Assembly: GCA_944320255.1 (NCBI GenBank) | Contig: CALUGU010000006.1 | Coordinates: 1 to 55,434, forward strand | Source: an uncultured Prevotella sp. | Lineage (GTDB): Bacteria; Bacteroidota; Bacteroidia; Bacteroidales; Bacteroidaceae | Direction of reading: 5' to 3' | DNA: 55,434 nucleotides | In this document: piece by piece, positions 17,833 to 26,783 of the stretch | How the letters are laid out: each line of letters begins with the position of its first letter | Numbering within the stretch: the stretch's first letter is position 1 | The notes under the pieces: model-generated | Told to the model about the DNA's origin: nothing | Seen by the model: only the letters and a program-made list of their open reading frames with translations | The model's database searches: none | Position numbers and translations under genes: made by a program

Positions 17833-18761
17833 TCATTTGGCCTGTAGAGCTGGCCTTGGCGCGCTCCCACCTTTTTCATATAGTTGTCGAGGAGGTTTGC
17901 AAACTCGTGGTTCTTCAATCCCCAGCGGGGGGCGATGAGCTTGCCTGGGGGCGACTGCGACGTGAAGCGGTCGAGGATGATGTCCGGTCGCAGGTGTTGT
18001 ATATATTCGGTTAGTACGGTTATATATTCTTCGGGCAAATACAGGTGGAACGGTTGTTTTAAGTATTCATCAGCAAGTCGCGTGCCCTTTATTATTTGTA
18101 ACTGGTGGATTTTCAGGATGTCGAGTCTTGTTGCCGATACGGCTTCAGCCTGTCGGATGCACTCTTGTTTGTCGTCGCCGGGCAGGCCTATGATGACGTG
18201 GCCGCCGGTGATGATGCCGCGGGCGGCGGTCTCGTCGATGGCGCGGCGTGAGCATTCAAAGGTGTGCCCGCGGTTGATGGCTTTAAGCGTGGCGTCGTTG
18301 GCACTTTCGATGCCATACTCAACAGCAACGAACACTTGGCGTGAAAGTTGCGCGAGATAGTCGAGCAGATGGTCGTCCACGCAGTCGGGGCGTGTGCCTA
18401 TTGCTATGCCGACAACGCCGTCAACGCTAAGGGCTTCTTCATATTTGCGCTTCAATTCGTCGAGAGGGGCGTAAGTGCCGGTGTAGGCTTGGAAGTAGGC
18501 AATGTATTTCATCTCTGGGTATTTGCGTGAAAAGAATTGTTTGCCTTCTTCTATTTGTACTGTTATAGGTCTTGCAATGCCTTTCGTGCGGCAATATTCC
18601 GGGCTGAACGTGCTGTTGTCGCAGAAGGCGCATCCCCCGCGGCTGATGCTCCCGTCGCGGTTGGGGCAGGTGAAGCCGCCGTCAACGGATATTTTCTGCA
18701 CCTTGAAGGGGAACCTTGAGCGCAGCCATGTGCCGAAATCATTATAGCAGTTCATTGTCAT
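17829..18761 (-). CDS. TIGR01212 family radical SAM protein
   Basis: 310 residues. Cys32, Cys44 and Cys47 in CPNRDGSISRGGCAFC form the wide-spaced 4Fe-4S motif of the TIGR01212/YhcC family, distinct from the usual CxxxCxxC. FQAYTGTYAPLDELKRKYEEAL and GIAIGTRPDCVDD follow, and the core HVIIGLPGDD continues the barrel. The reaction is not established for the family; a role in tRNA or protein modification is sometimes suggested. It is cytosolic. It is the first gene of a two-gene minus-strand operon with the DUF389 gene, overlapping it by four bases. Confidence 0.9.
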   Translation of the reverse strand: MTMNCYNDFGTWLRSRFPFKVQKISVDGGFTCPNRDGSISRGGCAFCDNSTFSPEYCRTKGIARPITVQIEEGKQFFSRKYPEMKYIAYFQAYTGTYAPLDELKRKYEEALSVDGVVGIAIGTRPDCVDDHLLDYLAQLSRQVFVAVEYGIESANDATLKAINRGHTFECSRRAIDETAARGIITGGHVIIGLPGDDKQECIRQAEAVSATRLDILKIHQLQIIKGTRLADEYLKQPFHLYLPEEYITVLTEYIQHLRPDIILDRFTSQSPPGKLIAPRWGLKNHEFANLLDNYMKKVGARQGQLYRPNE

Positions 18762-18828
18762 TTGTGTTATCTGTAATTGGCTTTGGGGCTTCCGGCTTCA
18801 ATGGGTGCAACGGTATGATATGGGAGGA

Positions 18829-19063
18829 TTAATCCCAAATCGATCTTCATTGCGAATGGGATTAAACCCAAATCGGTCATTAGACCGCTAAACATACATT
18901 TACGTTTATCATTCAGCTCTTCATCCGTCTTCCGCACCGCCGTTGTCATCTTGTTTCCCGTTTTTTCTCGATGTAGTCCGCTACATCTTCGATAAAAGCG
19001 GTAAACAATCTGCCTGACAGCAGCACGAAATGCGGATAAAGTCTAACGACCGATTTGGGTTAA
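18829..19063. repeat. TIR element 2
   Basis: The left side carries two copies of the end motif in the same direction: 18829-18850 (TTAATCCCAAATCGATCTTC) and 18862-18885 (TTAAACCCAAATCGGTCATT, then AGAC). The right end at 19041-19063 (GTCTAACGACCGATTTGGGT, then TAA) is the inverse. The interior holds a small palindrome GATGTAG-TCCG-CTACATC near 18971. A minus-strand frame starts MTTAVRKTDEELNDKRK but runs into the end motif, so no gene is called. Confidence 0.8.
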
Positions 19064-19080
19064 ACAGCACTTTTGCAATA

Positions 19081-19235
19081 TACGGCAAAACGCCGTGCGG
19101 AAGACCGTTTTTCGTGCTGCGTTTTGCCGCTTTTTACATGGTAAAATGCCGCAAGTTGCACAACGGATTGTTCCGCGTTGAATTTCAGCACTTTACAAGG
19201 TTGTGGCTGAATGGTTGCAAACTTTTACGGCGAAA
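19081..19235 (+). repeat. Dispersed intergenic repeat, shortened copy B
   Basis: Blocks AGACCGTTTTTC and GCGTTTTGCCG (19102-19129), GGTAAAATGCC (19140-19150), TTGCACA (19156) and TTGCAAAC (19215) follow the order of the long copies at 1655-1975 and 32448-32769. The distance from GCC to the second TTGCA box is about 65 bases, close to the 62 in the long copies. About 100 bases between the GCGTTTTGCCG and AAAATGCC blocks are missing. It directly follows TIR element 2. Confidence 0.65.
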
Positions 19236-19283
19236 TTACTTTCAAACCGTCAGACCCGTTAATATCTTTTAAATCTATCGTGA

Positions 19284-19314
19284 TTGCAAATATAGTGAAA
19301 AATACTTATCTTTG
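19284..19314 (+). promoter_or_regulatory. Candidate promoter for the DPP-IV-like peptidase gene
   Basis: -33 TTG (19284-19286) and -7 TATCTTTG (19307-19314) are 20 bases apart. The leader to ATG 19339 would be about 20 bases. Confidence 0.65.
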
Positions 19315-19338
19315 CGCCAAACAAACATAAAAATAGTA

Positions 19339-21543
19339 ATGAAAAAGATTATTGTCATGTGTGCGGCATTGTTGTTAGCCGTTAGTGGCGTTGTTGCCCA
19401 AAGCGGGCTGCAGATGGAAAGCATTGCCAAAGGTGAATTAGCGGCGGAACGTCTTAGCGCAGTGACGCCTTTGCCTGACGGCGAAAGTTACGCAATGATC
19501 AGCAATGACGGCAGTAAAGTGGTTAAGTATTCCTTCAAGACCGGACGGCAGACGGGCGTGTTGTTCGACGTTGACAACACGGTGGGGGAGAAGGTCGGCA
19601 AGTTCGACGGATACATCCTCAGCCCCGACGGCACGAAGATGCTGATACAGACTGACACCAGGAAGATTTACCGCCGCTCGTTCACGGCCACGTATTATAT
19701 TTACACGATAGCCGACAGGAAGCTGGAACGGCTGTCTGACAACGGACCGCAACAGGCCCCCGTGTGGTCGCCCGACGGCATGAAGGTGGCCTTTGTCAGG
19801 GACAATGACATTTACCTGATAAAACTCTTGTATGGCAATTCGGAAAGCCGGGTGACAAAGGACGGCAAGCGCAACGAAGTGATAAACGGCGTGCCCGACT
19901 GGGTTAGCGAGGAGGAGTTCGCCTTCAATTCTGCGCTGGCCTTCAACGCCGACGGCACTATGCTTTGTTGGATAAGGTACGACGAGAGCAAAGTGCCCAC
20001 GTATTCCTTGCAGATGTATAAGGGCATGGCGCCTGAAAAGCAGGAATATGCCGAGTATCCCGGCCTTTATTCATATAAATACCCCAAGGCGGGGATGACG
20101 AACTCAAGGGTCTCGGTGATGAGTTACGACACGCAGTCGCGCCAGACGCGCACGATGCAGCTGCCTGTTGACGCTGACGGATACGTGACGAGAATCAAGG
20201 CTACGGCGGACGCGGCCAAGATGATAGTCTGCACGATGAACCGCCACCAAGACAAGCTGTGCCTTTATTCGGTGAACCCGCGCAGCACGGTCTGCAAGCT
20301 GCTGGTTGACGAAAGCGTGCCGAAGTACGTCAAGGCGGAGGCGATGGGGGCCATACAGGTGACGGACAACCACATCTTGCTGCCGAGCGACAGGTCGGGC
20401 CACATGCAGCTTTACCTTTACAGCCTCACCGGGCAGTTGCAGAAACGGCTGACCAACACCGGATATGACGTAACCGCTGTTTACGGATACGACGAGGGCA
20501 CGGGCAACGTGTATTACCAGGCTGCGGGCAAGAACCCGATGAACCGTGAGGTGTATGTCACGGCGAAAAACGGCAAGACCACCTGCCTGGCGCAGGGCGA
20601 CGGGTGGAATGCCGCCGTGTTCAGCAAGAATTTCAAGTATTTCATCAACCAGTGGAGCGACTGCGAAACACCGTTTGAATATTCAATATGCACAAGCACG
20701 GGGAAGAAAACCGCCACGCTGATTGACAACAAGGCTCTTAAGGCGAAACTCTCGCAGTACAGCCTTGGCACAAAAGAGTTTTTCAGCTTCAAGACTTCCG
20801 AGGGTGTAGAGCTTAACGGCGTGATGATAAAGCCGGCAGGTTTCGACCCGGCTAAGAAGTATCCGGTGATAATGTGGCAGTACAGCGGGCCGGGCAGCCA
20901 GCAGGTTGTAAACTCGTGGAACCTCGGCTCGATGGGCAACGGGGCTTTGCTTGATTCTTACATTGCCGGCCAGGGCTACATCGTCGTATGCGTTGACGGA
21001 CGCGGAACTGGGGCGCGCGGCGCGGAGTTTGAGAAGTGCACTTACCTTAAACTTGGCGAGCTTGAGGCGAAAGACCAGGTGGAAACCGCAATCTACCTCG
21101 GTTCGCTTCCGTATATTGACAAAGACAATATCGGCATCTGGGGATGGAGCTACGGCGGTTTCACCACGTTGATGAGCATGAGTGAAGGCCGCGGAGTGTT
21201 CAAGGCCGGCGTGGCCGTGGCCGCTCCGACCGATTGGAGGTATTACGACACGGTGTATTCAGAAAGGTATATGCGCACGCCGAATGAAAATCCGTCAGGT
21301 TACGACATTAACCCGATGAAACGTGCCGGCAAGTTGCACGGCGCGTTGCTGTTGTGCCACGGCCTTGCCGACGACAATGTTCATCCGCAGAACGTATTTG
21401 AGTACGCTGAAGCGCTTGTGCAGGCCGACAAAGACTTCAAGATGAACGTTTACACCAACCGTGACCACGGCATCTACGGCGGCAACACGCGCAACCACCT
21501 GTACAGGCAGATATTGCAGTTCTTCAACGATAATCTTAAGTGA
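19339..21543 (+). CDS. Exported prolyl dipeptidyl peptidase IV-like serine peptidase (S9B)
   Basis: 734 residues from ATG 19339, chosen because MKKIIVMCAALLLAVSGVVAQ is a signal peptide and the promoter lies just upstream of it. A beta-propeller domain (about 40-490) with the EE motif in DWVSEEEFAFNSALAFN is followed by an alpha/beta hydrolase domain. The catalytic triad is Ser604 (GWSYGGF), Asp678 (HGLADDNVHPQN) and His710 (RDHGIYGG). DPP-IV enzymes remove X-Pro dipeptides from peptides in the periplasm, a main source of nutrients for proteolytic Bacteroidota. The next gene starts 33 bases after the stop, so the two may share a transcript. Confidence 0.9.
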   Translation: MKKIIVMCAALLLAVSGVVAQSGLQMESIAKGELAAERLSAVTPLPDGESYAMISNDGSKVVKYSFKTGRQTGVLFDVDNTVGEKVGKFDGYILSPDGTKMLIQTDTRKIYRRSFTATYYIYTIADRKLERLSDNGPQQAPVWSPDGMKVAFVRDNDIYLIKLLYGNSESRVTKDGKRNEVINGVPDWVSEEEFAFNSALAFNADGTMLCWIRYDESKVPTYSLQMYKGMAPEKQEYAEYPGLYSYKYPKAGMTNSRVSVMSYDTQSRQTRTMQLPVDADGYVTRIKATADAAKMIVCTMNRHQDKLCLYSVNPRSTVCKLLVDESVPKYVKAEAMGAIQVTDNHILLPSDRSGHMQLYLYSLTGQLQKRLTNTGYDVTAVYGYDEGTGNVYYQAAGKNPMNREVYVTAKNGKTTCLAQGDGWNAAVFSKNFKYFINQWSDCETPFEYSICTSTGKKTATLIDNKALKAKLSQYSLGTKEFFSFKTSEGVELNGVMIKPAGFDPAKKYPVIMWQYSGPGSQQVVNSWNLGSMGNGALLDSYIAGQGYIVVCVDGRGTGARGAEFEKCTYLKLGELEAKDQVETAIYLGSLPYIDKDNIGIWGWSYGGFTTLMSMSEGRGVFKAGVAVAAPTDWRYYDTVYSERYMRTPNENPSGYDINPMKRAGKLHGALLLCHGLADDNVHPQNVFEYAEALVQADKDFKMNVYTNRDHGIYGGNTRNHLYRQILQFFNDNLK

Positions 21544-21576
21544 TTGCATATTTAACAAAACTAAATAAATACAGTA

Positions 21577-22800
21577 ATGAAAATCGAAAAGTCGTTTTAT
21601 GCCTTGGCGTTCGGACTGCTGTTAGCACCGTTGTCTGTTGACGCTGCCGACGTGGTAGTCACGGTGGCTAACAGTAGCGATGTGCAACGCCAAGAATTGG
21701 TTGAAATCCCTGTGAAAGACATCTACGCAAAACTCGGCGTAGCCAACGGGGAAAAGTTCATCGTGAAAAACTCCTTGGGACAGCAGGTCGCCTACCAGGT
21801 GACGTATGACGGCAAGCTGCTCATAGATGCAAGCGTAAGGCCTAAAGGCACTGCTGATTTTACGATTGTGAAGGGACAGCCGAAGGAGATGAAGACATTT
21901 GTGTGCGGAAAGCAGTATCCTGAACGCGTTGACGACATCGCATGGGAGAACGACCGCACGGCTTACCGCGTTTACGGCCCGGCTCTGCAACGCACGGGTG
22001 AGCGTGCTTTCGGCATCGACGTATGGCTGAAGAACACCCCCGACTTGGAGGTTGAGAAGCGTTATGTTACGGAGCTGTCGAACCATCCGAAGATAGAGGA
22101 ACTGAAGAAAGCTGGCAAAATGGCCGAGGCCTTGGAGATGGAGCAGGAGACCACTTACCACTTCGATCACGGTTATGGCCTTGACTGCTATAAGGTTGGC
22201 CCTACGCTTGGTTGTGGTGCGCCGGCGTTGATGAGCGGCGGCGAGATGGTTATGCCGTATTGTTACAAGACATACAAAATCTTGGATAACGGCCCGCTGC
22301 GTTTCACTGTGCAGCTTGACTACAATCCGTTTAAGATAGGCACTGACGGGAATGTCGTTGAGCACCGTATTATAAGCTGTGACAAGGGCAGCAATTTCAA
22401 TAAGATGACGGTGTGGTACGACGGATTGACTAAACCTTGCGACATGGCGGCGGGCGTTGTCATCCACAGCGAGGATACAAAGAGCGTAGTTTATGGTGAC
22501 AATTACGTGCTTTATGCCGACCCGACCGATAATCCGGCAAAGCAAAACTTCCAGATTTACGTCGGCGTGTTGTTCCCCAACGGCGTAAAGGCTACGAAGT
22601 CCATAATGTACGACAATCCGGCCAACGGCAATGCAGGGCACGGGGTAGGGTTGATAACTTACCAGCCTAACGAGAAATACACCTATTATTTCGGTTCGGC
22701 GTGGAGCAAGAACGATGTCCGCACCTTGGACGAGTGGAAACTGCGTGCCGAAGGAACTCTCAATGCGTTGCATTCACCATTGAAGGTGACAATAAAGTAA
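21577..22800 (+). CDS. Exported DUF4861 protein
   Basis: 407 residues with signal peptide MKIEKSFYALAFGLLLAPLSVDA. VTVANSSDVQRQELVEIPVKDIYAKLG and WENDRTAYRVYGPALQ are typical of DUF4861. These are periplasmic proteins common in Bacteroidota, often near sugar-processing genes, with a beta-sandwich fold like some glycan-active enzymes. The substrate is unknown and nothing in the neighbourhood settles it. Confidence 0.85.
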   Translation: MKIEKSFYALAFGLLLAPLSVDAADVVVTVANSSDVQRQELVEIPVKDIYAKLGVANGEKFIVKNSLGQQVAYQVTYDGKLLIDASVRPKGTADFTIVKGQPKEMKTFVCGKQYPERVDDIAWENDRTAYRVYGPALQRTGERAFGIDVWLKNTPDLEVEKRYVTELSNHPKIEELKKAGKMAEALEMEQETTYHFDHGYGLDCYKVGPTLGCGAPALMSGGEMVMPYCYKTYKILDNGPLRFTVQLDYNPFKIGTDGNVVEHRIISCDKGSNFNKMTVWYDGLTKPCDMAAGVVIHSEDTKSVVYGDNYVLYADPTDNPAKQNFQIYVGVLFPNGVKATKSIMYDNPANGNAGHGVGLITYQPNEKYTYYFGSAWSKNDVRTLDEWKLRAEGTLNALHSPLKVTIK

Positions 22801-22837
22801 CATAAAAAGAACACTTGTTAGTCTTAAACCTTATACT

Positions 22838-24457
22838 ATGAAAAAACTTTTATTAGGAGACGAAGCTATTGCCCAGGCGGCGATAGATGCCGGATTAAGC
22901 GGTGTGTATGCTTATCCCGGCACACCGTCAACGGAAATCACAGAGTACATTCAACATTCTCCAATCGCTTCTGAGCGTGGCATCCACAGGAAATGGTCGG
23001 CTAATGAAAAGACCGCAATGGAAGAAGCGTTGGGCATGTCTTTTATGGGCAAGCGCGCCTTGGTGTGCATGAAGCACGTTGGACTGAACGTATGTGCCGA
23101 CCCGTTTGTAAATACAGCCATGACGGGAACGAACGGCGGCTTGATTGTCCTTGTGGCAGACGACCCGTCGATGCATTCATCGCAGAATGAACAAGACAGC
23201 AGGTTTTACGCCAAGTTCGCAATGATTCCCTGCCTTGAGCCTTCAAGCCAGCAAGAAGCGTATGACATGGTTCATTTTGCGTTCGATTATAGCGAGCGTG
23301 TGCATCTGCCGGTCTTGATGCGCATAACCACGAGAATGGCTCACAGCCGGGCTGTCGTCGAGATTAACGATGTGCAACGTGAGCAGAACGAGATTAATTA
23401 CAACGCACAACCGAACGACTGGGTTCTGCTTCCTGCAATTTCACGGCGCAGGAACAACATCGTCACACAACAGCAGGCTGAACTTGAGGAAGATGCCGTC
23501 AACAGCCGATACAACCAATATGTGGACGGGAAGGATCATTCCTTGGGTGTCGTTGCCAGTGGCATCGGCGTAAATTATCTTGAAGAATGTTTTAACGGGA
23601 AATGCCCATATCCCGTCCTGAAAATCAGCCATTATCCATTGCCGAAGAAATTGTTAAGGAAAATGACTGACGAATGTGATAATGTCATAGTCATTGAGGA
23701 AGGACAGCCTTTCATCGAAGATGTTTTAAACGGTGTGATGCGTGGCACGGCGGTAATTAAAGGCAAGTTGACCGGCGATCTGCCTCGTAACGGGGAGCTG
23801 ACGCCAGACATTGTGAGACACGCATTCAACTTGCCTGACGCTGAAGGTGTCAGGGCGAGTGAGAACGTTGTTCCGCGTCCGCCTGCGTTATGCCAAGGCT
23901 GCGGACACCGTGACGTGTACGCAGCATTGAATGATGTTTTGTCAGAGTTCCCCAACGCGAGAGTCTTTGGCGACATCGGCTGTTACACATTAGGTGCGTT
24001 GCCGCCGTACAAGGCTCTTAATTCCACTGTCGATATGGGCGCAAGCATAACGATGGCCAAAGGCGCGGCTGATGCAGGGCAATGGCCTGCGGTGGCTGTC
24101 ATCGGCGATTCTACTTTTACCCATTCGGGCATGACGGGCTTGTTGGACGCCATAAATGAAAATTCAGACATAACGGTTATTATCAGTGACAATCTCACGA
24201 CTGCGATGACGGGTGGACAAGACTCCGCCGGCACAAACAAGTTGGAAGCTATTTGCCGTGGCTTGGGGCTTAACGGAGAACACTTGAAGACCGTAGTGCC
24301 TTTGCCTAAGAACATGCCTGAAATCGAAAAGATATTACGTGAAGAAATATCCTACCACGGCTTAAGTGTGATTATTCCGTGCCGTGAGTGTATGCAGACA
24401 TTGAAACGTCATTTAAAGCAGAAAAAACAAAAAGGAGGACAAGGAAATGAAAACTGA
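22838..24457 (+). CDS. iorA: Indolepyruvate ferredoxin oxidoreductase, alpha subunit, without ferredoxin domain
   Basis: 539 residues. The N-terminal pyrimidine-binding half starts LLLGDEAIAQAAIDAGLSGVYAYPGTPSTEI. The C-terminal thiamine-diphosphate half has CQGCGHRDVYAAL, GDIGCYTLGALPPYKALNSTVDMGASI and VIGDSTFTHSGMTGLLDAI. The complex decarboxylates aryl 2-oxo acids made from aromatic amino acids to aryl-CoA and reduces ferredoxin. The archaeal enzyme ends in two 4Fe-4S clusters; here the protein ends after IIPCRECMQTLKRH with a Lys/Gln-rich tail and shows no CxxCxxCxxxC motif. Electrons must leave another way. It overlaps iorB by 11 bases. Confidence 0.9.
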   Translation: MKKLLLGDEAIAQAAIDAGLSGVYAYPGTPSTEITEYIQHSPIASERGIHRKWSANEKTAMEEALGMSFMGKRALVCMKHVGLNVCADPFVNTAMTGTNGGLIVLVADDPSMHSSQNEQDSRFYAKFAMIPCLEPSSQQEAYDMVHFAFDYSERVHLPVLMRITTRMAHSRAVVEINDVQREQNEINYNAQPNDWVLLPAISRRRNNIVTQQQAELEEDAVNSRYNQYVDGKDHSLGVVASGIGVNYLEECFNGKCPYPVLKISHYPLPKKLLRKMTDECDNVIVIEEGQPFIEDVLNGVMRGTAVIKGKLTGDLPRNGELTPDIVRHAFNLPDAEGVRASENVVPRPPALCQGCGHRDVYAALNDVLSEFPNARVFGDIGCYTLGALPPYKALNSTVDMGASITMAKGAADAGQWPAVAVIGDSTFTHSGMTGLLDAINENSDITVIISDNLTTAMTGGQDSAGTNKLEAICRGLGLNGEHLKTVVPLPKNMPEIEKILREEISYHGLSVIIPCRECMQTLKRHLKQKKQKGGQGNEN

Positions 24458-25019
24458 CATCATACTTTGCGGCGTAGGAGGACAAGGTATTCTTACGATT
24501 GCGACAATCATAGGTGAGGCGGCCATAAAAGAGGGACTTTATATAAAGCAAGCCGAGGTTCATGGAATGTCACAGCGCGGCGGCGACGTGCAGAGTAATT
24601 TGCGTATATCTTCGTCACCTATTCACAGTGACTTGATTCCTCTTGGCAAGGCGGATGTCATCATTGCGATGGAGCCAATGGAGGCGTTGCGTTATTTGCC
24701 TTATCTTGATAAGCAAAACGGTTGGATAATAACGTCAAGTGTGCCTTTCGTGAACATTCCCAACTACCCGGACGTGGAATTGCTGAAGTCTGAATATTCA
24801 AAGATGAAGAATGTCTTGCTTCTTGATATTGAGAAGTTAGCCCGCGACAATGGCGTGCCTCGTTCTTCAAACGTAATATTGCTCGGTGCGGCCATTAGCA
24901 AAATAGGCATTGGCCGCAAAGAGATTGAAGACGCGATACGCACAGTATTCTCAAATAAAGGCGAGGCTGTTGTTGAAGCTAACATCAAGGCACTTCAAAT
25001 CGGAGCTGAGAGCTTGTGA
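24447..25019 (+). CDS. iorB: Indolepyruvate oxidoreductase, beta subunit
   Basis: 190 residues. DIILCGVGGQGILTIATIIGEAA and EVHGMSQRGGDVQSNLRIS are signatures of the gamma-type domain of 2-oxoacid:ferredoxin oxidoreductases. It completes the IorAB enzyme with the gene just before it. A GGAGGAC about 8-10 bases before the ATG, inside the end of iorA, is a clear Shine-Dalgarno site and supports this start. Confidence 0.9.
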   Translation: MKTDIILCGVGGQGILTIATIIGEAAIKEGLYIKQAEVHGMSQRGGDVQSNLRISSSPIHSDLIPLGKADVIIAMEPMEALRYLPYLDKQNGWIITSSVPFVNIPNYPDVELLKSEYSKMKNVLLLDIEKLARDNGVPRSSNVILLGAAISKIGIGRKEIEDAIRTVFSNKGEAVVEANIKALQIGAESL

Positions 25020-25051
25020 TTATTGAGCAAAACGACCTAAATATTACAAAA

Positions 25052-26365
25052 ATGCAAACGCCAATAGATAAGAAACTCGTTGATGATGCCATAAGCGATT
25101 TGGGCATCCAGGATTTTGAAAAGGCGACTATAAGGGAAGTCAAGTCAGTTGCGGCATACGCAGAGAAAAAGTCGGGGGTGGAGTTTATAAAGTTGGAGAT
25201 GGGCATCCCCGGCTTGCCAGCCTCGCAGATAGGTGTTGACGCGCAAATAGCAGCCTTAAAAAACGGCATAGCCCACTCGTACCCTGACATTCAAGGTGCT
25301 CCGGCATTGAAAAATGAAGCGTCTCGGTTTGTAAAGGCGTTTATAGGTGTAGATGTGTCGCCGGAAGGTTGCATTCCTGTCTGTGGCAGTATGCAAGGCA
25401 CGTTTGCGGCGTTCCTGACTTGTTCCCAAGCGGACAAACGGAAGGATACGATATTGTTCATTGACCCAGGTTTCCCCGTCCAGAAGATGCAGTTGCAGGT
25501 GCTTGGGGTTAAATATGAAACATTTGACGTTTACGACTTCCGTGGCGACAAGCTCGGCCAAAAACTTGAAAGCTACTTGCGGAAAGGCAATGTTTGCGCC
25601 ATTGTCTACAGTAATCCGAACAATCCTTCGTGGATATGTTTCAATGAGGACGAACTTGAAACAATAGGTGGTCTTGCTACCAAATATGACGCTGTTGTGA
25701 TTGAAGATCTCGCATATTTCGCAATGGACTTCAGGAAAGATTTAAGCACTCCTTTCGTTCCGCCTTACCAGGCTACCGTAGCGCGGTACACGGATAATTA
25801 TATGTTGATGATAAGCGGTAGCAAGGCTTTCAGTTACGCAGGTGAACGCATCGGCGTAGCTTGCATTGGCGACAAGCTGTTCCACCGCCATTATGAAAAC
25901 CTTGCAGAAAGGTACGAGGGGCTGCCGTTCGGTCTTGTTTACTCAACCCGTATGCTTTATGCGTTATCGTCAGGGACAAGTCACAGCGCCCAGTTCGCAA
26001 TGGCGGCGATGTTGAAGGCTGCTTCTGACGGAACATACGATTTCCGCAAGGAAACAAGCGTTTACGGAGCGAGGGCGCACAAACTGAAAGAGATATTTTG
26101 TCGCCATGGCTTTTACATAGTTTACGATAAAGACTTGGGCGAAAATATCGCTGACGGATTTTATTTCACCATCGGCTATCCCGGAATGACGGGCGGTGAA
26201 TTGGCTCACGAATTGATGTATTACGGCGTGAGCGCAATATGTTTGTCAACAACAGGCAGCTGCCAAAATGGTTTAAGAGTGTGCACTTCGTTTATTGAAG
26301 ACAGGCAGTTGGACGAACTTGACCGCCGTATGGCCGTGTTCAATGCCAACAATCCGATAGGGTGA
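25052..26365 (+). CDS. PLP-dependent class I/II aminotransferase
   Basis: 437 residues from ATG 25052 (MQTPIDKKLVDDAI); a GTG at 25016 overlaps the iorB stop and is in frame, but conserved-looking sequence begins later. Class I fold: HSYPDIQGAPALKNEASRF, VYSNPNNPSWICF, VVIEDLAYFAMDF and the lysine motif SGSKAFSYAGERIG with Lys258. It should supply the 2-oxo acids used by IorAB by deaminating aromatic amino acids, or run that step in reverse. The placement right behind iorAB supports this. The amino-acid choice is an inference. Confidence 0.88.
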   Translation: MQTPIDKKLVDDAISDLGIQDFEKATIREVKSVAAYAEKKSGVEFIKLEMGIPGLPASQIGVDAQIAALKNGIAHSYPDIQGAPALKNEASRFVKAFIGVDVSPEGCIPVCGSMQGTFAAFLTCSQADKRKDTILFIDPGFPVQKMQLQVLGVKYETFDVYDFRGDKLGQKLESYLRKGNVCAIVYSNPNNPSWICFNEDELETIGGLATKYDAVVIEDLAYFAMDFRKDLSTPFVPPYQATVARYTDNYMLMISGSKAFSYAGERIGVACIGDKLFHRHYENLAERYEGLPFGLVYSTRMLYALSSGTSHSAQFAMAAMLKAASDGTYDFRKETSVYGARAHKLKEIFCRHGFYIVYDKDLGENIADGFYFTIGYPGMTGGELAHELMYYGVSAICLSTTGSCQNGLRVCTSFIEDRQLDELDRRMAVFNANNPIG

Positions 26366-26388
26366 CAAGGCTGCCCTTACATTTTATG

Positions 26389-26436
26389 AAAGACAATCTC
26401 CGTCAAAATCACGATGGCGGGGATTGTCTTTTTTTG
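26389..26436 (+). terminator. Rho-independent terminator after the aminotransferase gene
   Basis: AAAGACAATCTCCG pairs with CGGGGATTGTCTTT (with a mismatch) and is followed by a run of T up to 26435. It lies about 25 bases after the stop codon. Confidence 0.85.
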
Positions 26437-26448
26437 TTGTATGACGTC

Positions 26449-26532
26449 ACGTAAGTTCTGTATAAGGACGCATCCCGGCAAAGATCATCTATTTTCAAAC
26501 TGTTTGTGAAAACAATTATACAGAACTCACGT
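26449..26532. repeat. Inverted repeat with ACGTGAGTTC ends
   Basis: Arms ACGTAAGTTCTGTATAA (26449-26465) and its inverse TTATACAGAACTCACGT (26516-26532) differ at one base. The 10-mer ACGTGAGTTC also occurs at 66-75 (inverse) and 2110-2119, both in gaps between genes. It looks like a small mobile or REP-like element. Confidence 0.55.
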
Positions 26533-26647
26533 CTGTCGTAATCACACATCTTTCACCTTGCCGTATAACCGCCTGATTGTCAATAATATACAATGCGGAG
26601 AATAAAATACGGCCTTTTGCTGTGCAATTTACGGCATATTGCATCGC

Positions 26648-26684
26648 AAAAGGCCGTCAATCAGCGTGCGATTGACGGCCTTTT
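26648..26684. terminator. Perfect 15-bp bidirectional terminator
   Basis: AAAAGGCCGTCAATC and GATTGACGGCCTTTT enclose a 7-base loop, with A and T runs at the two ends. It lies between two convergent genes and can serve the helicase-nuclease gene on the minus strand. The stretch just before it (CGGCATATTGCATCGCAAAA) resembles part of the dispersed repeat. Confidence 0.8.
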
Positions 26685-26783
26685 AAAAATTTCATTGCAG
26701 CTTGCGGTTTTTTTGTTAAATCTTCGCCGTGGCAGAAACCATTTCCCTTGCAGGGCTATTTTCATATTCCGAACTTGCGAATG

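Noticed and set aside
21622-22773. 383-codon minus-strand frame
   Set aside because: Lies fully opposite the DUF4861 gene, which has a signal peptide and family motifs.
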